From: a bacterium
Lineage (GTDB): Bacteria > Pseudomonadota > Alphaproteobacteria > Caulobacterales > Hyphomonadaceae
Direction of reading: 5' to 3'
DNA length: 64,000 nucleotides
NCBI GenBank assembly: GCA_016125045.1
Contig: WGML01000010.1
Span: 101,623 to 165,622 of the forward strand
A program made the position numbers and the translations under genes. A model generated the notes under the pieces. That model was not told where the DNA came from, ran no database searches, and saw only the letters and a program-made list of their open reading frames with translations. Below, in pieces: positions 1 to 8,393 of this stretch. How positions within the stretch are numbered: the first letter of the stretch is position 1; each line of letters starts with the position of its first letter.

Positions 1-412
1 TGCGTTTCTCGAGGAGAGCGACCTGGTGATCGCCCAGGAGTACATTCCGACCAGCTTCGACTGGCGCATCGGCGTCCTTGATCAGCGGCCGCTCTTCGCC
101 TGCCGCTACAAGATGGCGAGGGGTCACTGGCAGATCATCCGCCACCGAGAGGACGGCGGCGCAACAGAAGGCGGAGCGGAAGCCGTCGCCATCGCCGAAG
201 CGCCCGCAGACGTGGTCGACATCGGCGTGCGCGCGGCGAACCTGATCGGCGACGGGCTCTACGGCGTCGACATCAAAGTCGGCCCCAACGGGCCCACGGT
301 CATCGAGATCAACGACAACCCCAATCTCGACCATGGGGTCGAGGACGCGATCGAGAAGGCCGCACTGTGGGCGCGGCTGACGGACTGGTTTGTCCGCCGC
401 CTCACGGTTTGA
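1..412 (+). CDS. RimK-like ATP-grasp ligase, C-terminal part (5' end outside window)
   Basis: The reading frame is already open at the window edge (codons from base 2) and stops at 410-412, so only about the last 136 residues are present. The sequence shows the C-terminal half of an ATP-grasp domain: a basic stretch ending in CRYKMARGHW, then GLYGVDIKV and VIEINDNPNLDHG, where the acidic and Asn residues would bind Mg-ATP. Family knowledge: RimK-like proteins join amino acids to carboxylates of proteins or small molecules. The substrate here cannot be told. It converges on the FKBP gene with only 4 bases between the two stops and no obvious terminator. Confidence 0.8.
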   Translation, partial: AFLEESDLVIAQEYIPTSFDWRIGVLDQRPLFACRYKMARGHWQIIRHREDGGATEGGAEAVAIAEAPADVVDIGVRAANLIGDGLYGVDIKVGPNGPTVIEINDNPNLDHGVEDAIEKAALWARLTDWFVRRLTV

Positions 413-416
413 TGGG

Positions 417-752
417 TCAGCCGACCCCGAGAAGCTCAACATCAAAGATCAGCGTCGCATTCGGCGGAATGACGTCTCCCGCGCCCCTTGCGCCGTAGCC
501 ATACTCGGGTGGCAGGATCAGTGTACGTTTGCCGCCGACTTTCATCGTCGAAACGCCCTCATCCCAACCCCTGATCACCTGCCCAACCCCGACCTTGAAC
601 GAGAACGGCCGGCCGCGGTCAACGGAGCTGTCAAACTTGTCGCCCCGTTCTCCACCGACTGACAGCCAGCCCGTATAATGAACCGTGACCGTATCGCCCC
701 GCGCCGGCGACGCCCCTGTTCCAACAACGGAATCGATCGTCTCAAAGGTCAT
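417..752 (-). CDS. FKBP-type peptidyl-prolyl cis-trans isomerase
   Basis: A 111-residue single-domain FKBP that catalyses cis-trans isomerisation of Xaa-Pro bonds. Family signatures are VTVHYTGWL near residue 22, [14 protein letters not shown] around 39-52, [11 protein letters not shown] at 56-66 and the [13 protein letters not shown] loop at 78-90, closing with [14 protein letters not shown]. No signal peptide is seen, so it should be cytoplasmic. I chose the ATG at 752 because AGAAGG lies 7 bases upstream; an in-frame ATG at 785 would add 11 residues that are not part of the fold. Its length matches the minimal FKBP fold. Confidence 0.9.
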   Translation of the reverse strand: MTFETIDSVVGTGASPARGDTVTVHYTGWLSVGGERGDKFDSSVDRGRPFSFKVGVGQVIRGWDEGVSTMKVGGKRTLILPPEYGYGARGAGDVIPPNATLIFDVELLGVG

Positions 753-855
753 GCGAAGGCCTTCTCTGCACGGGGCAGCCGACATGATCGTTCGGCATTC
801 CATCCCTAGGGCTGGGGCCGCTAAGAGGCAACCCGGAGCTTCCAAAGCAGCCCGC

Positions 856-2412
856 CTAGAACAACTCCCCCTGACCGCCGCGCGGTTTGGCGGCGGCGCC
901 GGTCCCCGAGCCTCCCTTCTTCCCGGAACGCGGCTCTGACGACGCATCGACGGGGCGTTTCTGAGGGCGGCGCCGGGAGGCGGGAGCGGTCGACTCGCCT
1001 TCATCCGCCGCCCCCTTGCGACCATCCGGATCGATCGTCGCTCCCGCTTCGCCGTCGCCGAGACGCAGCCGGACGCGATTGCCCGGCGTCAATCGCCCGA
1101 CCGACCGAACGATCTGGCCCGATCCATCCACAACGAGCGCGAAGCCGCGTTTGAGAACGCCCGCGTGCGAAAGCGTCTCAAGAAGTCGGCCTTGCGCCTC
1201 CAGCCGGCGTGCGGCGTCGGTCAGCCGCCGGCCTATGGCGGGTTGCAGAAGCTGGCCAAGATGCGCCGTGCGCTGCGCGCGATTGGCGATCTCACGCTTG
1301 AGCAGCGTTGGTTGCAGGCGGCCCGCACGGGATTCATACACTGACCGCTTGCGGGAGACCGCCCGCCCGAGCGCCCCGGACAACCGCTCGATGAGAACGT
1401 CAAACTTCTGGCGCGGCTGCTGAAGCAGCGCTTCCGGCTTCGGAAGCCGAGCGGCCACCGAGGCCATCTGCAGGCGTCGGCGCTCCACACCCCGCACGAG
1501 CGACCTTCGGGTTCGCCCTCCAAGATCGTCGACCAGCGAAATCAGCTCCGACCGGACAGGAAGCGCCATCTCCGCAGCCCCCGTAGGCGTCGGCGCTCGC
1601 TTGTCGGACGCAAAATCGATTAGCGTCGTGTCGGTTTCGTGCCCGACCGCGGAAATGAGCGGGATCCCGCTCGCCGCCGCCGCCCTCACGACGCGCTCCT
1701 CATTGAACGCCCACAGATCCTCGATGGATCCACCACCGCGCGCAACGATGATCACGTCGGGTCGGGGAATGACCCCTCCGGCTTTCAGAGCGTTGAACCC
1801 CAAAATGCCCGCTTCGATCTGTTCGGCCGCCTTCTCCCCCTGCACCAGCACTGGCCACACCAGCACCCGCACCGGAAACCGATCGCGCACCCGATGAATG
1901 ATGTCTCGAATGACGGCGCCTGTAGGGCTGGTCACCACGCCGATGACGCTTGGCAGGAATGGTAGGTCTCGCTTCCGGGACGGGTCAAATAGTCCCTCCG
2001 CCGCAAGCTTTCGCTTGCGCTCCTCCAGCAGCTGCATGAGCGCGCCGACTCCAGCCGGGCGCATGGTCTCGACGACGAGCTGATAGTTGGATCGGCCGGG
2101 ATAGGTGGACAGGCGGCCCTCGGCCACAACTTCAAGCCCTTCTTCCGCCTTGAAGGGCAGCTTCCCCGCCGCCCCTTTCCACATGATGGCGTTGATGAGC
2201 GCCTTGTCGTCCTTCAGATCGAAATACATATGGCCGGACTTCGCGACCGTCACTCGGCCAAGCTCACCGCGAACCCGCACGACGCCGAACGAACTCTCGA
2301 GCGTCCGCTTGATGGACATCGCGAGTTCTGAAACCGACAGCTCGGCCAGATTGTCGCCGCCTTCGCTCAGCAACGGCGCGTCGACGTCGGGGGAGGCGTC
2401 TCCATCATGCAT
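856..2412 (-). CDS. xseA: exodeoxyribonuclease VII large subunit
   Basis: XseA pairs with several XseB subunits to degrade single-stranded DNA into short oligonucleotides in repair. The 518-residue product has the expected order: an N-terminal OB-fold with [18 protein letters not shown] and [10 protein letters not shown] (about residues 22-50), the catalytic core with [34 protein letters not shown] and ISAVGHETD, and a long helical region. The last 60 residues are a basic, Lys/Arg/Gly-rich tail, probably disordered. Slightly longer than the usual 400-500 residues because of this tail. It stands alone between the FKBP gene and a small unknown gene; xseB is not in view. Confidence 0.95.
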   Translation of the reverse strand: MHDGDASPDVDAPLLSEGGDNLAELSVSELAMSIKRTLESSFGVVRVRGELGRVTVAKSGHMYFDLKDDKALINAIMWKGAAGKLPFKAEEGLEVVAEGRLSTYPGRSNYQLVVETMRPAGVGALMQLLEERKRKLAAEGLFDPSRKRDLPFLPSVIGVVTSPTGAVIRDIIHRVRDRFPVRVLVWPVLVQGEKAAEQIEAGILGFNALKAGGVIPRPDVIIVARGGGSIEDLWAFNEERVVRAAAASGIPLISAVGHETDTTLIDFASDKRAPTPTGAAEMALPVRSELISLVDDLGGRTRRSLVRGVERRRLQMASVAARLPKPEALLQQPRQKFDVLIERLSGALGRAVSRKRSVYESRAGRLQPTLLKREIANRAQRTAHLGQLLQPAIGRRLTDAARRLEAQGRLLETLSHAGVLKRGFALVVDGSGQIVRSVGRLTPGNRVRLRLGDGEAGATIDPDGRKGAADEGESTAPASRRRPQKRPVDASSEPRSGKKGGSGTGAAAKPRGGQGELF

Positions 2413-2468
2413 GCGCCCTTATAGTCCGACTCGGCTCTTATCCGACACACCCGCAAACACCGCGGCAG

Positions 2469-2906
2469 TCAGCGCTTTACGGGGCGATCGGCGCGGCGGG
2501 CCACTTCGACCGCTGCGGCGCGACGACCGACGCGTTTGAGAATGAACCCGCCCGTGATGCCGGCCGCGAACGCGAACCGCCACTCGCCGTCGATCCGTTC
2601 ACCATCCGCGCTCAACGCGCCGGAATAGATGATCGCCGCCTGATGGGCGCCTGGCGCAGGATCATATCGTTTGGTGAACTCGACGCTCAGGCCTTTCCGG
2701 TCGCCAAAAATCGACGCCGAAAGTTCCTCGATCGATGGATCGGCGAAGGTGTTCGGCTCCAGCGTCTCGCCCGAAAACAATCCCGCTTCTTCATGGATGT
2801 GCGCTGAAAACGGGGTCGCGGCAGCTCGCCCGGCATAGGAATAGGACCCTGACCAATAGCCGGTGAGCGACGCCTCACCCGCAGACTGTCGTTTGGTGTT
2901 GCTCAA
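2469..2906 (-). CDS. conserved-looking hypothetical protein, TTG start
   Basis: I do not recognise this 145-residue protein. It begins with a short polar stretch, then TGYWSGSYSY, and contains alternating beta-like segments such as GLSVEFTKRYDP and GERIDGEWRFAF, suggesting a small all-beta domain; the last 20 residues are basic. No signal peptide or membrane segment is clear. The start is a TTG at 2904-2906, chosen because AAGGGG lies 5 bases upstream; no ATG gives a sensible start, since an upstream frame extension would run through the purD promoter region. It is divergent from purD (about 88 bases apart), so the two may share a control region. Confidence 0.6.
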   Translation of the reverse strand: MSNTKRQSAGEASLTGYWSGSYSYAGRAAATPFSAHIHEEAGLFSGETLEPNTFADPSIEELSASIFGDRKGLSVEFTKRYDPAPGAHQAAIIYSGALSADGERIDGEWRFAFAAGITGGFILKRVGRRAAAVEVARRADRPVKR

Positions 2907-2921
2907 GCGAACCCCTTTGGC

Positions 2922-2950
2922 TTGCCGGTGGACGCACGGGAGCCTAATCG
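2922..2950 (+). promoter_or_regulatory. possible purD promoter
   Basis: TTGCCG at 2922-2927 and TAATCG at 2945-2950 are separated by 17 bases and lie 45 bases upstream of the purD start, in the gap between divergent genes. The match to a sigma-70 promoter is only moderate, so this is a suggestion from spacing and position. Confidence 0.25.
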
Positions 2951-2994
2951 TAACCTCGCGGACGGTCGGCGTCCAAAGCTTGCGGGCGGGACGT

Positions 2995-4269
2995 ATGAGA
3001 ATTCTTGTGGTCGGAGGCGGCGGACGTGAACATGCGCTCGCCTGGAAACTGGCCCAGAGCCCGCGCGTCAGCGAAGTGATGTCGGCTCCCGGCAATCCGG
3101 GAATGTCGCAGCTTGGACGTTGTTTTCCGATCTCCGCGAACGACATCGACGGGCTCGAGGCGCTGGTGCTGACGGAACGACCGCACCTTGTCGTCGTCGG
3201 CCCGGAGGGACCGCTCGCCGCAGGAATCGCCGACAGATTGCGCGAGCGGGACACCCCCGTCTTCGGACCGTCGGCGAGGGCCGCGAAGCTGGAAGCGTCC
3301 AAGGGGTTCGCCAAGGCGCTGATGGCCCGCGCCGGTGTGCCGACCGCCGCCTACGGCTCCTTCACAGAACCGTCCCCTGCAAAGGCGTTTCTGGACCGCA
3401 TGCAGCCTCCCTACGTGCTGAAGGCCGATGGGCTCGCTTCGGGCAAGGGAGTGGTGATCTGCGAAACCCGACAGGAAGCTGAGGCCGAAATTGATCTGAT
3501 GCTCTCGGGGCGGTTCGGCGCGGCGTCGTCCTCCCTGGTGATCGAAGAGTTCATGACCGGCGAGGAGGCAAGTTTTTTTGCGCTGTGCGACGGCGAGAGC
3601 GCGGTCCCCTTCGCCGGCGCCCAGGATCACAAGCGGGTGGGAGCGGGAGACACCGGACCGAACACCGGCGGCATGGGCGCCTATTCGCCTGCGCCGATCC
3701 TCGACGAATCCATGCAGGCCCGGGTCATGACCGAAGTCGTCTCCCCGACGCTCGCCGCCATGCGCGCGGAGGGTCGAACCTACAGGGGCGTACTGTTCGT
3801 CGGCCTCATGATCAACGAGCAAGGCCCTCGTGTCGTGGAGTTCAACTGCCGGTTCGGCGACCCGGAAACGCAGACCATCATGATGCGCCTCAAGGAGGAC
3901 CCGCTGCCGCAGCTTCTCGCCTGCGCCGCCGGCGGCCTTCACGGCTGCAAACGACTGGAGCGCTTCGTCGATCCCGCCGTCACCGTCGTGGTTGCAGCGA
4001 AAGGCTATCCCGCTTCGCCCGTCGAGGGTGGGGTGATCGACGGGCTTGACGCCGCCGGCGCCGTGAAGGGCGTTCAGATTTTCCATGCAGGAACGGCGAT
4101 ACGTGGAGGGCGCCTCGTTGCAGCGGGCGGCCGAGTCCTCAACGTCAGCGCGACCGCCTCCTCCCTTGAGAAAGCCGTGGCGCGCGCCTACGAGGCGGTT
4201 GACCGGATCCGCTGGGAGGATGGTTTCTGCCGACGCGACATCGGCTGGCGCGCCCTCTCCCGCGGATGA
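2995..4269 (+). CDS. purD: phosphoribosylamine-glycine ligase (GAR synthetase)
   Basis: Catalyses ATP-dependent joining of 5-phosphoribosylamine and glycine to form GAR, the second step of de novo purine synthesis, in the cytoplasm. The 424-residue length is normal. Visible signatures are the N-terminal MRILVVGGGGREHALAWKL nucleotide-like loop, VVGPEGPLAAG, GPSARAAKLEASKGFAK, the ATP-grasp segment YVLKADGLASGKGVVI, QDHKRVGAGDTGPNTGGMG, and VEFNCRFGDPETQ, which holds Mg ligands. The ATG at 2995 follows GCGGGA and gives the expected N terminus at the beta strand. Downstream, a phosphotransferase gene follows after 51 bases on the same strand, perhaps co-transcribed. Confidence 0.97.
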   Translation: MRILVVGGGGREHALAWKLAQSPRVSEVMSAPGNPGMSQLGRCFPISANDIDGLEALVLTERPHLVVVGPEGPLAAGIADRLRERDTPVFGPSARAAKLEASKGFAKALMARAGVPTAAYGSFTEPSPAKAFLDRMQPPYVLKADGLASGKGVVICETRQEAEAEIDLMLSGRFGAASSSLVIEEFMTGEEASFFALCDGESAVPFAGAQDHKRVGAGDTGPNTGGMGAYSPAPILDESMQARVMTEVVSPTLAAMRAEGRTYRGVLFVGLMINEQGPRVVEFNCRFGDPETQTIMMRLKEDPLPQLLACAAGGLHGCKRLERFVDPAVTVVVAAKGYPASPVEGGVIDGLDAAGAVKGVQIFHAGTAIRGGRLVAAGGRVLNVSATASSLEKAVARAYEAVDRIRWEDGFCRRDIGWRALSRG

Positions 4270-4320
4270 CGGCCGCCGCGCCAATCCCTGTGTTGTCTCC
4301 CCGCGCGGTCGGAGGCTAAG

Positions 4321-5448
4321 GTGACGCCCACCCCGCGAAATCGTCCAACGACAGAGATCAACGCCATGACGGCAGACCCCCAGTCACAATTCTCCGGCGT
4401 GAAAGAAGTCGCTGAGGCCCACCGGTTCGATGAAGCGGCGCTCGCCAGCTGGATGGCACGCCACGTCGAGGGGTATGCCGGGCCATTGGAGGTTCGCCAG
4501 TTCAAGGGCGGCCAGTCAAACCCGACCTACCAACTGATCACTCCGCGCCAGAAATATGTCCTGCGCCGCAAGCCGCCCGGAAAGCTTCTGCCGTCGGCCC
4601 ACGCTGTCGACCGCGAGTACCGCATCCTCGCCGCCCTTCATCCGCTCGGCTTCCCCGTCGCCAGGCCCTACGCCCTTTGCGAGGACGAGAGCATCATAGG
4701 AACGATGTTCTACGTGATGGACATGGTGGAGGGTCGGATTCTCTGGGATCAGACCCTGCCCGGCCTCGCCCCGGCCGAACGGCGCGCGATCTACGAGGCG
4801 AAGGTGCGCACGCTCGCTGATCTCCACCGGATCGACTGGCGGGTCGCGGGGCTCGAGGGGTTCGGCAAGGAAGGCGACTACATCGCCCGCCAGATCCACC
4901 GCTGGACGAAGCAATATCAAGCGTCTGAAACCACCAAGATTCCGGAAATGGACGCGCTGATCGAATGGCTGCCGAAAAACATCCCGCCCGGCGAAACGAC
5001 GACGATCGTTCATGGGGATTATCGCCTGGACAACATGATCCTGCATCCGACCGAGCCGCGCATCCTCGCCGTACTCGACTGGGAACTTTCCACGCTTGGC
5101 GATCCGCTCGCCGACTTCACCTACCATTTGATGCAATGGGTGATGCCGAGTTCCGATCCCGTCCGCAGGTCGCTGGCCAATCTCACCAATCTCACCGAAC
5201 TCGGTATCCCGACGCGCGACGAATATGTTGACCTGTATTGCCAGCGCGTCGGACGGGCGGGGCTTCCTGAACTCGACTATTACTTCGCCTACAATGGCTT
5301 TCGCCTCGCCGGCATCCTTCAGGGGATTGTCGGCCGGGTTCGGGACGGCACCGCGTCGAACGCCGCGGCCGCGGAGAACGAAGGGCGCGTCGCGCCTCTG
5401 GCGCAATTCGCCTACGCCTTTGCGCAGCGCGCCGGGCTCGCGGGCTGA
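4321..5448 (+). CDS. APH/ACAD10-type phosphotransferase family protein
   Basis: A kinase-fold protein of 375 residues. Shown in sequence: QFKGGQSNPTYQL and the Lys/Arg-rich YVLRRKPPGKLLPSAH of the N-lobe, then the catalytic loop HGDYRLDNMIL near residue 231 and LDWELSTLGDPLADF, equivalent to the Brenner and DFG motifs. This pattern is typical of the acyl-CoA-dehydrogenase-associated branch of the family, often thought to phosphorylate a hydroxyacyl-CoA or related small molecule; the true substrate is not known from sequence. The GTG at 4321 has GGAGG 5 bases upstream and is preferred over the ATG at 4366, which has a poor ribosome site. Confidence 0.85.
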   Translation: MTPTPRNRPTTEINAMTADPQSQFSGVKEVAEAHRFDEAALASWMARHVEGYAGPLEVRQFKGGQSNPTYQLITPRQKYVLRRKPPGKLLPSAHAVDREYRILAALHPLGFPVARPYALCEDESIIGTMFYVMDMVEGRILWDQTLPGLAPAERRAIYEAKVRTLADLHRIDWRVAGLEGFGKEGDYIARQIHRWTKQYQASETTKIPEMDALIEWLPKNIPPGETTTIVHGDYRLDNMILHPTEPRILAVLDWELSTLGDPLADFTYHLMQWVMPSSDPVRRSLANLTNLTELGIPTRDEYVDLYCQRVGRAGLPELDYYFAYNGFRLAGILQGIVGRVRDGTASNAAAAENEGRVAPLAQFAYAFAQRAGLAG

Positions 5449-5527
5449 CGTCAGATCTAACCTTCTTTGCGCCCCACACATTCACAAGCACTCGCCGCCG
5501 GAGCGGCCCCGGCGGCGAGAAGGCTCT

Positions 5528-5584
5528 ATGAACGTCGTCCCCTTCAAGAACCGGGTCACGCTCTCCAGCCGACCCAGGACTTAG
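5528..5584 (+). CDS. possible small ORF, 18 codons
   Basis: An ATG at 5528 is preceded by GAGAAGG with 5-base spacing and opens an 18-codon frame (begins MNVVPFKNRV) that ends at 5584, 80 bases behind the phosphotransferase gene and overlapping by four bases the 3' end of the convergent secreted-protein gene. The ribosome site is good, but nothing else supports translation. It could be chance. Confidence 0.2.
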   Translation: MNVVPFKNRVTLSSRPRT

Positions 5585-6246
5585 CGAAGGTCAAAGGACA
5601 GCACCTGACCATTGCGGATCAGGCAGGTGGCTCGAGCCGAGTAAAACCCGCGATCATGATGTACCCTGACTCGGCCTGTCACTTCCGCGCCTCGGCGCCC
5701 CCATTCAACCCGCGGTTCGCTCTCATACTGAGCTGACCAGGCGTCGCTTCTCCAGGCTTCACGGACGGCCGCGCGCGCGCACAGACCGATCGCATGACGG
5801 GTGTCAAGCCGGTCATCGCGCCAGTCTCGGTCCTCGTCGCCGCGGCGGCGATAGCCGGGGCCGCCGATCAGGTCGTAGTCGCGCGGGCGGGCGGAAAACA
5901 CTTCAAAATCCGCCCGGCAGCCATCTTTCACCCACAGCTGACCGCGCGTGAGGTCCCAGTCGCGGCCGCGATCACAATCGGCGGACGAGTGTCTGCGAAG
6001 AACGCGGGCGTCGACGGGGTCGAAATCCCGCGGCAACCGGCAAACGACCCGTTCATAGTCCCCGGAAGAACAGTTCACGGTGATCCGGGTCGCAGAAAAA
6101 TCCTCCGGCGTCGCATAGTCGCCGTGAGACTGGGCTTCCAGCTTGCGAATGACCTCGTTGACCTGCGCACTGGCGACAGGGGCGGCAAGCGCGGACGCAG
6201 CCAACGCTACGGCAGACGCTTGGAACTTTCTCAGAGAGTTGCTCAT
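5581..6246 (-). CDS. secreted protein with a DUF3011-like cysteine domain
   Basis: A 221-residue exported protein of unknown role. The first 28 residues form a signal peptide with an Ala-rich core and an ASA|Q-type cleavage site. Residues about 55-115 resemble DUF3011: RITVNCSSGDYERVVCRLP, then a Cys-Asp-Arg segment, and LWVKDGCRADFEVF, giving four cysteines that are probably paired by disulfides in the periplasm. After an Arg/Asp-rich linker the C-terminal half has two more cysteines (GLCARAAV, ARATCLIRNG) and alternating beta-like residues. It lies behind another secreted unknown gene on the same strand, 83 bases away. Confidence 0.75.
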   Translation of the reverse strand: MSNSLRKFQASAVALAASALAAPVASAQVNEVIRKLEAQSHGDYATPEDFSATRITVNCSSGDYERVVCRLPRDFDPVDARVLRRHSSADCDRGRDWDLTRGQLWVKDGCRADFEVFSARPRDYDLIGGPGYRRRGDEDRDWRDDRLDTRHAIGLCARAAVREAWRSDAWSAQYESEPRVEWGRRGAEVTGRVRVHHDRGFYSARATCLIRNGQVLSFDLR

Positions 6247-6329
6247 GCGAAGCAGAGTGCGCTCTGCGGACCGAACGCAGCCTGAACGCCGCCTTCACCC
6301 TTCCGTCGGCATGAGGGCCATTCGCAGTG

Positions 6330-6989
6330 TCAGCTCAACAGGTCGAACTTCTTGTAGAAATGCCGTTCGACCCGGCCCGTCGGCAGATGGACGTTCGAAC
6401 ACTCGACGTCATACCGGGCCTGCTCGATGAAGAAGCACTGCATCAGCCACGCTCCCACCACGTCGTGTCGATACTTCTCTTCAAGGTCGTTCACATCCTG
6501 TCGAGCCCGTGCATCAGCGTTTCGATAAAACTCGGTCAGGAGACCGATCTTCTGGTCGCCATCGACGATCGCAAGATCCGCATTCATCGACTCCCACGCA
6601 ATCGCGTCGCTCTGATCGAAATCGCCGTCCGTGAACTCAAAAAGGAACCCCCGGTTGTTGGGGTCCCAGAGCATGCTCTCGGCGCCCTCCGACTTGATCT
6701 TGTAGTACGGGAATGCACTCAGGACGTCGTAGTTGCGTGACACGCTGAGCGAAGACACCGACTGCACAACAGTGGTCCGCCCCATCATCTCGAATGTGCG
6801 TCGGGACCGGATGTCGAGGACCCCTCGGCTCTCATGGTATGTGGACTCGGTCAGGAAACGCCCCGGCGCGAAATAGGTGGCGTAGTCATCCCGCTCGAAT
6901 GGTCGCGCCTGGGCGTCGGCCGTCTCGCCCGCGCCAAGCACAGCAACCAGAACCGCGCACGCCGCGCCCAGCAACCGGATCGTTCTCAT
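6330..6989 (-). CDS. secreted protein of unknown function
   Basis: A 219-residue protein with a clear N-terminal signal peptide (Leu/Ala/Val-rich core, cleavage near ADAQA). The mature part begins RPFERDDYATYFAPGRF and shows no repeat or motif that I recognise. It contains two cysteines near the C terminus (LMQCFFIEQ and DVECSNVHL) that could form a disulfide. The ATG at 6989 has GAGGG 7 bases upstream. It sits just 13 bases behind the ATP12 chaperone gene and may be the last member of the crcB-rluC-HAD-ATP12 transcript, though it has its own strong ribosome site. Confidence 0.7.
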   Translation of the reverse strand: MRTIRLLGAACAVLVAVLGAGETADAQARPFERDDYATYFAPGRFLTESTYHESRGVLDIRSRRTFEMMGRTTVVQSVSSLSVSRNYDVLSAFPYYKIKSEGAESMLWDPNNRGFLFEFTDGDFDQSDAIAWESMNADLAIVDGDQKIGLLTEFYRNADARARQDVNDLEEKYRHDVVGAWLMQCFFIEQARYDVECSNVHLPTGRVERHFYKKFDLLS

Positions 6990-7002
6990 CGACCGCCCTC
7001 GA

Positions 7003-7713
7003 TCAAGTCTCCGAGAGCGTATCAAACCACAAATCGAGCGCCTGCGCGCTCTTTCTTGCCAGCGCGCGGCGCGCAACTGCTTCTTCGTCCGCGCCCCATC
7101 TTTCGGCCTGATAGACTTCATCCAGACTGGCCGCCGCATGCGCCTCCTCGCCCGACAGCCAACGGCGCTCCAGTGCCGCCGCAAGAATGACCGATCCGAA
7201 CAACCCGCACCCGTATCCGACACCGGAGAGACGGAAATCATCCAGGGCTTCCGTATACGCCCTCACCCTCGCGACTGCGTCCGCCGGTTGCGGATGGGCG
7301 AGGACGCCCGCCACCGGCTGCAGAGTAAAGCCAAGCTGCGCCGCCGCCCTGACGCGAACCTTTCCCCAAATGTCGTCCTGACGCGCCTTCAACTCGGCGT
7401 CACCTTCCTCCAGATGACACAGAAGATCGGTGCGGGCGTAGCCCGCGGCTTCATCAACCAGGGCTGCGCGCGTGAGCGGCGTCCGGTCGATCGCGACGTT
7501 TGCTAGGCGGGTCAGCGGCATCGAGCGCGGGTCCACACGATCCCCCTGCGCGGACCACTCGGCCTGCAACGCCTCGGCGAGCCGCCTCGTCGGAAGCTCA
7601 AGTCCCTTCCCCGCGGGCGACACCAGGGGCCGCGCGTCGAGGTGAACCCGCCAACCGCCATTCGTCTTGGCGATCTCGACCGTGGTGTAGAATCGTCGCG
7701 CGTCCGTCGTCAT
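7003..7713 (-). CDS. ATP12 family F1-ATPase assembly chaperone
   Basis: A 236-residue ATP12-type protein. In mitochondria ATP12 binds the alpha subunit of F1 before it joins the ring; alphaproteobacterial homologues are assumed to do the same. Evidence is the N-terminal RRFYTTVEI and LDARPLVSPAGKGLELPT segments, AEWSAQGDRVDPRSMPLTRL in the middle, and a C-terminal helical part with ERRWLSGEEAHAAASLDE and YQAERWG. The family is almost limited to alphaproteobacteria and mitochondria, which helps place the organism. Its start overlaps the HAD gene stop by four bases (ATGA). Confidence 0.93.
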   Translation of the reverse strand: MTTDARRFYTTVEIAKTNGGWRVHLDARPLVSPAGKGLELPTRRLAEALQAEWSAQGDRVDPRSMPLTRLANVAIDRTPLTRAALVDEAAGYARTDLLCHLEEGDAELKARQDDIWGKVRVRAAAQLGFTLQPVAGVLAHPQPADAVARVRAYTEALDDFRLSGVGYGCGLFGSVILAAALERRWLSGEEAHAAASLDEVYQAERWGADEEAVARRALARKSAQALDLWFDTLSET

Positions 7714-8393
7714 CGCGGACGGGCGCCCTCTCGCCCGAACCGGGCCAAGGCTTCCGACAACGATCCGAAATCATGATGAATTTCGTGAGCGCCTGCGGCG
7801 TCCATCTCATCCGGCAATCCGAACCCCCAGCTCACTCCGATCGCCTGCACGCCGGCCGCACGAGCCATCACCACATCGTGGGTGGCGTCTCCGATCACGA
7901 CCGTTGCATCGGGCGCCGCGCCGACCGCGCGCATGTTCGCTTCAACCATGAACGGATGGGGTTTGCCGGGACCATCCTCGGCGCACCAATGGGTCGCAAA
8001 CCAGCGTCCGAGGTCATGGCTGTCCAGGATGTGGTTCAGCCCCCGTCTCGACTTTCCGGTTGCAACACCAAGAATCCAGCCTTCGCGGTCGAGTTGAAGA
8101 AGCAAATCCATCGCGCCGTCGAACAGCGGATCGGCGCCGCCATGGGTCTCCCTTTGCTGCGCAAATGCCGCGCGATAGCTGTCTGCAAGTGCGTTGCACA
8201 GCTTGGCGGGAGCAGATGGCTCAAGGGCTTGGAACGCCTCCACGAGCCCAAGTCCGATCACCCTTCGGGTCCGATCGTAAGCGGGATCAGGCAGCCCGCA
8301 CGTCCGGTACGCAGCGCACATCGCGCTATGGATGCTCTCCCGGCTGTCCACCAGCGTGCCGTCCATGTCGAAAATCGCGAACCGTGTCGTCAT
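7710..8393 (-). CDS. HAD-family phosphatase, phosphoglycolate phosphatase-like
   Basis: A 227-residue HAD hydrolase. Motif I is FDMDGTLVDS at residues 8-17 with the nucleophile Asp9 and the acid/base Asp11; motif II is near GVATGKSRRG; a Lys in the PGKPHPF segment is motif III; IGDATHDVVMARAAG is motif IV, placing Asp residues for Mg. The cap domain is of the small helical type used by Gph-like enzymes. The exact substrate cannot be read. It overlaps rluC upstream and the ATP12 gene downstream by four bases each, so the three are almost certainly translated from one message. Confidence 0.88.
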   Translation of the reverse strand: MTTRFAIFDMDGTLVDSRESIHSAMCAAYRTCGLPDPAYDRTRRVIGLGLVEAFQALEPSAPAKLCNALADSYRAAFAQQRETHGGADPLFDGAMDLLLQLDREGWILGVATGKSRRGLNHILDSHDLGRWFATHWCAEDGPGKPHPFMVEANMRAVGAAPDATVVIGDATHDVVMARAAGVQAIGVSWGFGLPDEMDAAGAHEIHHDFGSLSEALARFGREGARPR

